From Candidatus Aminicenantota bacterium (GTDB lineage: Bacteria > Acidobacteriota > Aminicenantia > Aminicenantales > UBA8522), in contig JAFGRZ010000040.1 in assembly GCA_016934895.1 (NCBI GenBank), positions 1 to 11,207 of the forward strand: a stretch of DNA of 11,207 bases. The letters are read 5' to 3'. Below are positions 1-6,440 of the stretch, piece after piece. Numbering within the stretch: the stretch's first letter is position 1; each line of letters opens with the position of its first letter. A program made the position numbers and the translations under genes. The notes under the pieces are model-generated. The model saw nothing but the letters and a program-made list of their open reading frames with translations, had not been told where the DNA came from and ran no database searches.

Positions 1-1682
1 GCGAAGAGGAACCCCAGTACACGAACGAATCATTCGCCCGCCTGAGTTTTATCGGCGGCGGCGTTTATGTCCAGAGAAGCTCCGAGGAAGGCTTTGAGGA
101 AGGCATCATCAATATGCCCATCGAAGAAGGCAACCGTTTGGGCACCACCGACGGACGGGCTGAGCTCTATCTCGGAAGAGGCGCCTATCTGCGGCTCGAT
201 AACGATACCAAGGTCGAGGTCATCAGTCTTCCCAAGAAAGGCTCCAATCTGACCCGGCTGCACATCCTCAAGGGCAATGTCTACCTCAGCATCAAGCGGC
301 TCGACGAAGAGAAGGACATCGAGGTCCATACTCCGGATGCGTCTTTTTACGTCCTTTCCGAAGGCCTCTATCGCGTCGACGTCCAGGAGAATAGAAAGAC
401 CGATCTCTTCGTCTTTTACGGAGTGGCCGAGTCCGCCGGCGAAGAGGGGTCTGTGCTTGTCAAGAGCGAGTTGAACCTCACGGTCGCCTCGGGCCGATTT
501 TCCGGGCGTCCCGTGCGCTTCCTGGCGGTGGCCGAGGACGCCTTCGACCGCTGGAGCGAATCCCGGGAATCGGACTTGGCCATCCAGGTGGCGGCCAAGC
601 GCCTTCCGGCGGAGCTCGAAGATTTCGAAGGCGAGCTCCAAGAACAGGGCGACTGGAGCTGGATCAATCCCTACGGCTGGGTCTGGGTGCCGGGAGGCCT
701 CGGCCCGTATTGGCGTCCCTATTACAATGGATCATGGACCTGGCTCTCCATGGGCGGTTGGACATGGCTGCCCTACGATCCCTGGGGATGGGTCACTTTT
801 CATTACGGCCGTTGGGGATGGAATATGGGATTGGGATGGTATTGGATTCCCGGTACGGTCTGGGGTCCGGCCTGGGTCAGCTGGTATTGGGGCGCTGATT
901 ACTGGGCCTGGGCGCCTCTGGGCTATTGGAATTACCCGTTGGCCATCGTTGACAATTGGTACTATCCCAATTGGAATCGTCCCTTTTATCCTTACAACTC
1001 CCGCGCCTTGACGGTTATCCACAAGGATCAGCTCCGGGCCAAGGATATCACCAAGGCCGCTCTTCAGGGCGACTCTCTCAAGGGGTTGGACAATAAGATC
1101 ACCATGGCCGTCCGGGGACCGGCGCTGAATCCGGCAAGCGGCAACGTTTCCTCAGGAAGACTGTCCACCGGAAAATCCGGAGCTCCGCAGCGCGGTGGAG
1201 AGGCAACCTCAGGTTCTGACCGGACGATCAAGGCCCCGGCGGCAAAGACTCCTCAGCCGGCAATCCCACCCACCACGCGGACGGCGGATAAGAGCCGTTC
1301 GCCCTCAGGTTCAACCTCCGAACGAGCCATCCGCCCCCGAGGATCTTCCAAAGCTCCCGAATCCGACCGGCCTTCCGGATCCAAGGGCGGAAGCGAGGTC
1401 CGGAAAAATTCGTTCGGTTATCCGTCCTCACCCGACATCAGCATCAAGAAGTATTCGGGCGACAAGCGCAGCTCAACCTCAATCCGAAGCCGATTCTACA
1501 GATATATCCAAAAGAGCGGTTCCACCTCGAAGAGTTCTTCCAAGGGAAATACAGTTTCGCGGGGATCGAGCTCATCGGCATCCAAAGGATCCAGGGGCTC
1601 GGTTTCTTCGGGCTCGAGGGGTTCTTCTTCCGGGTCCCGCTCTTCGGGCTCCAGGCCCTCCGGCAGTGTGCGGAAGAAGTAG
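1..1682 (+). CDS. FecR-domain / DUF6600-like Trp-rich protein (5' end outside window)
   Basis: The reading frame is open from base 3, so the true start and any signal peptide lie upstream. The ATG at 114 is internal, because the preceding 37 codons already continue the FecR-like fold (ARLSFIGGGVYVQR at about 33-74). About 559 residues are visible. The N-terminal ~190 resemble a FecR domain: a beta-rich segment with DGRAELYLGRGAYLRLDNDT near visible residues 50-69. Next comes a Trp/Tyr/Gly/Pro-rich block (DNA about 654-985) with motifs such as GYGW-like repeats, YDPWGWVTFHYGRWGW and WGPAWVSWYWG, typical of proteins annotated DUF6600. The last ~220 residues are Ser/Gly/Arg/Lys/Pro-rich low complexity, ending in repeated GSRGS/SSGSR units. 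From the family I expect an exported or envelope-associated protein of unknown function. It ends with TAG directly against the stop of the convergent PBP gene. Family assignment is good; function is unknown. Confidence 0.8.
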   Translation, partial: EEEPQYTNESFARLSFIGGGVYVQRSSEEGFEEGIINMPIEEGNRLGTTDGRAELYLGRGAYLRLDNDTKVEVISLPKKGSNLTRLHILKGNVYLSIKRLDEEKDIEVHTPDASFYVLSEGLYRVDVQENRKTDLFVFYGVAESAGEEGSVLVKSELNLTVASGRFSGRPVRFLAVAEDAFDRWSESRESDLAIQVAAKRLPAELEDFEGELQEQGDWSWINPYGWVWVPGGLGPYWRPYYNGSWTWLSMGGWTWLPYDPWGWVTFHYGRWGWNMGLGWYWIPGTVWGPAWVSWYWGADYWAWAPLGYWNYPLAIVDNWYYPNWNRPFYPYNSRALTVIHKDQLRAKDITKAALQGDSLKGLDNKITMAVRGPALNPASGNVSSGRLSTGKSGAPQRGGEATSGSDRTIKAPAAKTPQPAIPPTTRTADKSRSPSGSTSERAIRPRGSSKAPESDRPSGSKGGSEVRKNSFGYPSSPDISIKKYSGDKRSSTSIRSRFYRYIQKSGSTSKSSSKGNTVSRGSSSSASKGSRGSVSSGSRGSSSGSRSSGSRPSGSVRKK

Positions 1683-4106
1683 TCAGTCGTGTTCCTCGGT
1701 CGCCTTCTCAGTTCCGTAGTAGTCAAGGATCAGAAGATGGTCCTGATGTGAACAGTAGCGAGGAGGCTCCGTTCCCGCCAGGAAGGCTTCTCTAATCGGC
1801 CATAGGCAGATCGGGGTGGCCAGCAATCCCGTTTTCCGGTCGATCTCGACGAAATTGATATTCACGGGGACTTCAAAATCTTCGAAAAAGGGCTCGCGGC
1901 CCTCGCCCTTCGCCCTTTCCGTTTCGTCGTCAATGAGCCTTTTGAAGAATCCCTTCCAGGCCGGAAGCGCGGCGACCGCGCCGGATTGTCTGGCTCCCAG
2001 AGTGATTCTGGTATCATTCCCGATCCAAACGCCGGCGCAGAGCGAAGGTGAAAACCCGATGAACCAGGCATCCGAGTAATCGCTCGTCGTTCCCGTTTTT
2101 CCCCCCAGGGGAATCCCCAGGTCGCCGGCCGCGTTCCCCGTTCCTCTCAGGATGACCCCTTCCATCATCGAAGTGACGAGATAGGCCGTCTGGGGAGAGA
2201 TCACCTCCTCGGCCTCGACGCGGGCTTCTTCAAGCAGGGTGCCCTCGCGGTCCTCGATCCGGGAGATGAAATAGGGCCGGATGCGCACACCCTTGTTGGG
2301 GAAGACAGTATAGGCCGAGACCATCTCCAGAACGCTCACCTCGAAGGTCCCCAAAGAAAGGGACAGATAGGGATAGATCGTCGAGGTCAAGCCGAATCTC
2401 CGGCAGTAATCGACGCCCGTCTGGGGCGAGATATAGTCGAGGATCTTGGCGGTCACGACGTTGCGGGACTCCTCCAGGCCGATACGCACGGTCACAGCGC
2501 CCTTGTACTTCCGGTCGTAGTTTCGGGGCGCCCAGTTTTCTCCCAGCCACTTGTCCGGGAACTCGACCGGCTCATCCACGATGATCGTGGCCGGCGTGAA
2601 GCGGTTGTCCAGGGCCGCGGCATAGAGGATCGGTTTGATCGCCGACCCGGCCTGTCTTTGGGCCTGTGTCGCCCGGTTCCATTCGCTGCGCCGGAACGAA
2701 TACCCGCCGACCATGGCCTTGATCTGTCCGGAGCGCGGGTCGATGGCCAGGAAGGCTCCTTCGATGAGCGGGTGTTGGTCCAGGATCGCTTCGAGATGCT
2801 TGGCCTCCGGGTCGATCTTTTTGACCTTGACCTGGATGACATCCCCGACCTGGATGAGCTTCTCCAGGTTGCTGGTCTTGGTCCATCCGATATCCTTATT
2901 CATAACGCGGCCGGTCAAGCGTTTCACCTTGACCGTCGCCTCCTTCGGGGACACGGACAAGACGATGGCATCGGCGACCTCGTTTTCCTCGACGTACGAT
3001 GTCAGCCAGCTATCGAGCCATTCATCCTCGAGGTGCTCCTTGCCTTCCTGGAGCAGATTTCTTTTATCCCGGCGCCATCCTTTCTGCTTGTCCATCTCCC
3101 GAAGCCGTCTGAGCAGTTCCTCCTCGGCGTATTCCTGGAGCATCGGGTTAAGGGTGGTATAGACTTTCAGGCCGCCCCGGTAGAGCACCTCGCTGCCGTA
3201 TTTGCGCTCGATATACTTGCGGACTTCCTCAAAGAAATAGGCGGCGAAGTCGGACGAACCCCTCCGCCAGGGCAGGACCTCTATCGGTTTGGCCTTGGCC
3301 TCCTCCCCCTGGACCTTCGTGATATGCCCTTCCTCGACCATGCGGTTGATGACATGGTTGCGGCGCCGCAAGGTCACATCCACGTTGGTATAGGGTGAGT
3401 AGAAAGACGGGCCGCGAAAGATGCCCGCGATGAGCGCCGCCTCCTCGAGAGTCAGATCGGTGACGCTTTTCCCGAAGTAGAAATTGGACGCCGTTTCCAC
3501 CCCGTAGACGCCGTGGTTGAGGTAGAACTGGTTGCAGTACATCTCCAGGATCTTTTCCTTGGAATACAGCTTCTCGATCTGCAGGGAAAGGTACATCTCC
3601 TTGAGCTTCCGACCGACGGTCTGCTGGGGATAGAGAAAAAGAAGGCGGGCCAGCTGCTGGGTGATGGTGCTGCCGCCCTGGGGCCGCCGCAGGAGTCGTC
3701 CGGACCGGATGTTCTCTTTGATGGCCCTGAGGATGCCCAGGAGATCGACTCCGCGGTGGTTGTAGAAGCGGGCGTCCTCGGTGGCGATGATGGCCTTCTT
3801 GAGGACGTCCGGAATCATGTCATAGGTCACTTCGACCCGCCTTTCGATGGCGAAGTCCTTGATGGGCTGCCCTTCGTCCGAATAGACCGTGGTGATGATG
3901 TTGGACTCGAAGGTCTCGAGCTCCGAGACGGAAGGGAGGTTTTGTCTCACCGCCAGATAGGCGCCGAACCCGGCCCCGAGCACGGCGACCACTCCGATGA
4001 GCGCGAGGAGACCCAACGTGCGGAGGAGTTTTCCGGAGTCGGGCTTTTTCAGGCGGATCCGCAGCAGCGGTTTCTTTTTTTTATCCGGGATTTCTTCTGG
4101 CGGCAT
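1683..4106 (-). CDS. mrcA: PBP1A-type bifunctional penicillin-binding protein (class A PBP)
   Basis: Inner-membrane enzyme that polymerises lipid II into glycan strands and cross-links stem peptides. The 807-residue product has a basic cytoplasmic tail, one membrane segment (about 28-52), then a GT51 glycosyltransferase domain: EDARFYNHRG with catalytic Glu110, GGSTITQQ at 144-151, and RKLKE with the second catalytic Glu170. An OB-like insert follows (about 375-445). The transpeptidase domain has SxxK at Ser488-Lys491 (GSAIKP), SxN at 547-549 (SRN) and KTGTT at 670-674. All catalytic residues are present. The C-terminal tail holds two cysteines (767, 785) in the ATPIC...GTEPPRYC arrangement often seen in PBP1A proteins. 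Length is normal for the family. It lies 45 bases downstream of tmk, with a candidate promoter of its own in that gap, and its stop abuts the preceding convergent gene. The symbol could equally be ponA. Confidence 0.93.
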   Translation of the reverse strand: MPPEEIPDKKKKPLLRIRLKKPDSGKLLRTLGLLALIGVVAVLGAGFGAYLAVRQNLPSVSELETFESNIITTVYSDEGQPIKDFAIERRVEVTYDMIPDVLKKAIIATEDARFYNHRGVDLLGILRAIKENIRSGRLLRRPQGGSTITQQLARLLFLYPQQTVGRKLKEMYLSLQIEKLYSKEKILEMYCNQFYLNHGVYGVETASNFYFGKSVTDLTLEEAALIAGIFRGPSFYSPYTNVDVTLRRRNHVINRMVEEGHITKVQGEEAKAKPIEVLPWRRGSSDFAAYFFEEVRKYIERKYGSEVLYRGGLKVYTTLNPMLQEYAEEELLRRLREMDKQKGWRRDKRNLLQEGKEHLEDEWLDSWLTSYVEENEVADAIVLSVSPKEATVKVKRLTGRVMNKDIGWTKTSNLEKLIQVGDVIQVKVKKIDPEAKHLEAILDQHPLIEGAFLAIDPRSGQIKAMVGGYSFRRSEWNRATQAQRQAGSAIKPILYAAALDNRFTPATIIVDEPVEFPDKWLGENWAPRNYDRKYKGAVTVRIGLEESRNVVTAKILDYISPQTGVDYCRRFGLTSTIYPYLSLSLGTFEVSVLEMVSAYTVFPNKGVRIRPYFISRIEDREGTLLEEARVEAEEVISPQTAYLVTSMMEGVILRGTGNAAGDLGIPLGGKTGTTSDYSDAWFIGFSPSLCAGVWIGNDTRITLGARQSGAVAALPAWKGFFKRLIDDETERAKGEGREPFFEDFEVPVNINFVEIDRKTGLLATPICLWPIREAFLAGTEPPRYCSHQDHLLILDYYGTEKATEEHD

Positions 4107-4120
4107 CGGCGCGAATTCTC

Positions 4121-4149
4121 AATATAGCAAAACCCCCCTGAAAAACCAA
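4121..4149 (-). promoter_or_regulatory. candidate promoter for the PBP1A gene
   Basis: On the minus strand, TTGGTT (4149-4144) and TATATT (4126-4121) are separated by 17 bases inside the 45-base tmk-PBP gap. The -10 hexamer matches the sigma70 consensus at 5 of 6 positions; the -35 matches only 3 of 6. The -10 ends 14 bases before the ATG, leaving a leader of about 8 nt and no clear Shine-Dalgarno. The gene may instead be read through from tmk. Confidence 0.3.
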
Positions 4150-4151
4150 AT

Positions 4152-4772
4152 TCAAGGGGACGTTCCCCATCTCTGAAGGAGGGGGAGGACGCGCGCGGCG
4201 ATCATCTCGCCCAGATCATCCTCGGGGAGAGCGGCGTCCAGGTGGACGAATGTTTTCCCTCGAAAGCTGCGGAAAATACGGCGGACGCGGGCCAGGTAGC
4301 GCTCGCGCTCGAAGAGGAGATCCTTACGTTTGCGATTCCGGATGCGGCCGAGACCGCCGGCAGCCCCGATGTCCAGGATAAACACCAGGTCCGGTTTGAC
4401 CGCGAACCTTTCATTCAAGCTCCGGATCCGTGCGGTTGATATTCCCTTGGCCCCTTGGTAGGCGATGGTTGAAAAATAGTAGCGGTCGAGGATGACGGCC
4501 TTCTTCGCCGCCAGAGCCGGTCTCAGGTTCTTGCGGACGTTTTCTTTCCTGTCCTTGACGAAAAGATCGAGCTCTTCTTCCGGCGTCAGGCTCCCCGCGT
4601 CCTTGGACTTTCGCTTGATCATCCGGCCCCACTTTCCCCTGGTCGGCTCGCGAAACGAGACCGTCTCATAGCCGAGCGTTCTGAGTTTCCGCAAAAGACG
4701 CCGCGCCTGGGTGGACTTGCCGGATCCGTCGATTCCCTCGAAAACAATCAGGACGCCTTTGCACAGACGCAT
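4152..4772 (-). CDS. tmk: thymidylate kinase (dTMP kinase)
   Basis: Phosphorylates dTMP to dTDP with ATP, an essential cytoplasmic step in dTTP synthesis. The 206-residue product has the P-loop GIDGSGKST at 13-21, the substrate-side segment FREPTRGKWG at 40-49, and the DRYYFST...YQG motif at 96-107. An Arg/Lys-rich LID region follows at about 140-155 (GLGRIRNRKRK). The length is typical. The REPT-x-G-x-WG segment differs from the REPGGT of textbook Tmk and, from memory, marks a separate subgroup found in several anaerobic and deep-branching bacteria; such genomes may carry another tmk. The ATG at 4772 leaves only five residues before the first beta strand, so no downstream start fits better. 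It has no Shine-Dalgarno and a strong candidate promoter placed for a leaderless mRNA. It is probably the first gene of a short unit with the PBP gene. Confidence 0.87.
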   Translation of the reverse strand: MRLCKGVLIVFEGIDGSGKSTQARRLLRKLRTLGYETVSFREPTRGKWGRMIKRKSKDAGSLTPEEELDLFVKDRKENVRKNLRPALAAKKAVILDRYYFSTIAYQGAKGISTARIRSLNERFAVKPDLVFILDIGAAGGLGRIRNRKRKDLLFERERYLARVRRIFRSFRGKTFVHLDAALPEDDLGEMIAARVLPLLQRWGTSP

Positions 4773-4780
4773 TTGTTCAA

Positions 4781-4810
4781 ATCATACCCTGAGGAGGGGA
4801 TATTTGGCAA
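4781..4810 (-). promoter_or_regulatory. candidate sigma70-type promoter for tmk
   Basis: On the minus strand TTGCCA (4810-4805) and TATGAT (4786-4781) are 18 bases apart; each matches the consensus hexamer at 5 of 6 positions. Only 8 bases separate the -10 from the tmk ATG, so transcription would start at about 4774-4772, giving a leaderless or nearly leaderless message. There is no Shine-Dalgarno upstream of the ATG, which agrees with this. Confidence 0.5.
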
Positions 4811-4842
4811 CTTTTCGCCCGGAGAAATCGTTTTACTCATGT

Positions 4843-4857
4843 CCGGCGGTTCGCCGG
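4843..4857. repeat. short perfect inverted repeat in the tmk/htrA divergent region
   Basis: CCGGCG-GTT-CGCCGG is a perfect 6-base palindrome with a 3-base spacer. It ends 5 bases before the candidate -35 of the htrA promoter. The position suits an operator, though GC-rich palindromes of this size occur by chance. Confidence 0.35.
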
Positions 4858-4862
4858 CCGGT

Positions 4863-4891
4863 TTGAAATTTTCAGGCGGATATGCTAATTT
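4863..4891 (+). promoter_or_regulatory. candidate extended -10 promoter for htrA-dapF
   Basis: TTGAAA (4863-4868), a 17-base spacer, then TG-n-TAATTT with the TG at 4883-4884 and the -10 at 4886-4891. The -10 itself matches the consensus at only 3 of 6 positions, but these include the important first, second and last bases, and the TG extension helps. Transcription would start near 4898, giving a leader of about 22 nt that contains the GGAGG ribosome site. Confidence 0.4.
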
Positions 4892-4905
4892 AAACAATGA
4901 AATCC

Positions 4906-4910
4906 GGAGG
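4906..4910 (+). promoter_or_regulatory. ribosome binding site that fixes the htrA start
   Basis: GGAGG lies 9 bases upstream of the ATG at 4920. It decides in favour of this start over the ATG at 4773 in the same frame, which would place the htrA start upstream of its own promoter and add 49 residues before the signal anchor. Confidence 0.75.
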
Positions 4911-4919
4911 TTGGGAAAA

Positions 4920-6440
4920 ATGAAGAAGATCATCTGGATCGGGATCATCGGTTTTCTCCTGGGAATCATCGTCTCAGGCTACGTATTCATCTATCTTCCC
5001 GAGAGACAGGCCGCTCAGGCCCCGGAAATCGGCTCGGGAGCTCCCCTCTTGACATCATCGCTCAATGCCTCTCCGGCCCGCCCCTCCCCTGAGACCAGGG
5101 GCGACCTTGATTTCGTTTCTATCGCCGAAAAAGTCGGCCCCGCGGTCGTCAAGATCGTTGCCGAGAGGATCGAGAAGGTCCGGGGATTCGGCTTCGACGA
5201 GGGCATGCCGTTCGACGATTTCTGGGAGAGGTTTTTCGGCTCCCCCCGGTCAAGCCCGAGGGAACAAGAAGTCCCGGCCCAAGCCCAGGGGACCGGTTTC
5301 TTCGTCAGCGAAGACGGCTACATCCTGACCAATAATCATATAGTCGAGAACGCCGTTGACGTCCGGATCACAGCTTTGCAGGGAGAAGACTATAAGGCCA
5401 AGATCATCGGCACCGATCCGAGATCGGACCTGGCCCTTCTTAAGGTCGAGACCGAAGGTCTTCTCTTCCTTCGGCTCGGCGATAGCGAACAACTCAAGGT
5501 CGGAGAATGGGTCCTGGCCGTCGGAAACCCCTATGGTCTGGAGCATACCGTCACATCGGGCATTGTCAGCGCCAAAGGACGGCAGCTCGGCCTGGGCGGA
5601 AATGTTCCCGACTACCAGGATTTCATCCAGACCGATGCCGCCATTAACCGCGGCAACAGCGGCGGTCCCCTGGTTAATATGCAGGGGGAAGTGATCGGGA
5701 TCACCAGCAACATCTTCTCCCCGTCGGGGGGGAACATCGGACTCGGGTTCGCCATCCCCGCCAACCTGGCCAGGAAAGTCATCACTCAACTCAAGGAGAA
5801 GGGCCGGGTGGTGCGCGGCCGGATCGGCATAACGATGCCCGTGGAGCCGCTGACCGATGAAGACAAAGAGGCGTTCAAACTGAAGGACAAGAAGGGCGCC
5901 CTGGTCAATAGCGTTGAACAGGGTGCTCCCGCCGATAAGGCCGGGATCGAGCCGTACGATGTCATCGTCGAGGTCGATGGCGAGAAAATCGACAGCCCGA
6001 ATGACCTGAAGTTCAAAATCGCCGACGCCGAGCCCGGCAAAAAGATCGACATCAAGGTCATCCGGGACGGAAAGGAGCAGACCTTCACGGTGACGGTCGA
6101 AGAGCTCGACCCCCCGGAAAAGAAAGAGGAACCCAAAGCTTCGGGCAAAGACCTCGGCTTCACCGTGCGGGAGCTCTCTCCCAGCGTGGCGCGGCGATAT
6201 GGCCTCACAACCCAGGAAGGGCTCATCATCACCCAGGTCAAACGATACAGCGAGGCCGACCGCAAGGGCCTGACCGTGGGCGACATCATCATCGAAGTCA
6301 ACCGGAGAAGGGTGACGACGGTGGATGAACTCGAGAAGATCATGAATCAGATCAAGTCCGGGGAGGCCATCATCCTTCTCTTGCGGCGCGAGCAGGACGG
6401 CCAGCCCTTCGACCGGATCGTCACGCTTCGAGTGCCCTAA
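4920..6440 (+). CDS. htrA: HtrA/Do-family envelope serine protease with two PDZ domains
   Basis: Degrades or refolds damaged proteins outside the cytoplasmic membrane. The 506-residue product begins with a signal peptide or membrane anchor (about 3-27: KKIIWIGIIGFLLGIIVSGY). A low-complexity linker leads to a trypsin-like domain with the full triad: His140 in TNNHIVENA, Asp170 in DPRSDLALLKV, Ser247 in GNSGGP. A PDZ domain spans about 300-395 and a second about 410-503, which makes this a DegP/DegQ-type protein rather than a one-PDZ DegS. There is no cleavage site that I can place with confidence, so it may stay anchored. The start is chosen because it directly begins the signal segment and has GGAGG 9 bases upstream. 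dapF follows without a spacer, so the two are co-transcribed. The symbol degP or degQ would serve equally. Confidence 0.93.
   Translation: MKKIIWIGIIGFLLGIIVSGYVFIYLPERQAAQAPEIGSGAPLLTSSLNASPARPSPETRGDLDFVSIAEKVGPAVVKIVAERIEKVRGFGFDEGMPFDDFWERFFGSPRSSPREQEVPAQAQGTGFFVSEDGYILTNNHIVENAVDVRITALQGEDYKAKIIGTDPRSDLALLKVETEGLLFLRLGDSEQLKVGEWVLAVGNPYGLEHTVTSGIVSAKGRQLGLGGNVPDYQDFIQTDAAINRGNSGGPLVNMQGEVIGITSNIFSPSGGNIGLGFAIPANLARKVITQLKEKGRVVRGRIGITMPVEPLTDEDKEAFKLKDKKGALVNSVEQGAPADKAGIEPYDVIVEVDGEKIDSPNDLKFKIADAEPGKKIDIKVIRDGKEQTFTVTVEELDPPEKKEEPKASGKDLGFTVRELSPSVARRYGLTTQEGLIITQVKRYSEADRKGLTVGDIIIEVNRRRVTTVDELEKIMNQIKSGEAIILLLRREQDGQPFDRIVTLRVP

Noticed and set aside
1560..1680. Short near-repeats (TCTTCGGGCTC and similar) as a DNA repeat array
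   Set aside because: They follow from the repeated Ser-Ser-Gly-Ser-Arg codons of the low-complexity tail. Unit length and spacing are irregular, so they are not a CRISPR or other array.
2658..3398. Plus-strand open frames opposite the PBP1A gene (also 3513-4127)
   Set aside because: They are antisense to intact catalytic domains, with low-complexity composition and no ribosome site that I could support.
4107..4151. Rho-independent terminator between tmk and the PBP gene
   Set aside because: There are runs of T and G but no complementary stem, so read-through from tmk remains likely.
4791..4799. GAGGAGGGG as a plus-strand Shine-Dalgarno
   Set aside because: No start codon in the htrA frame follows at a suitable distance, and it falls in the spacer of the tmk promoter candidate.
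4773..4919. N-terminal extension of HtrA from the ATG at 4773
   Set aside because: The extra 49 residues would precede the signal segment, and the start would lie upstream of the likely promoter. The ATG at 4920 has GGAGG and directly begins the signal peptide.
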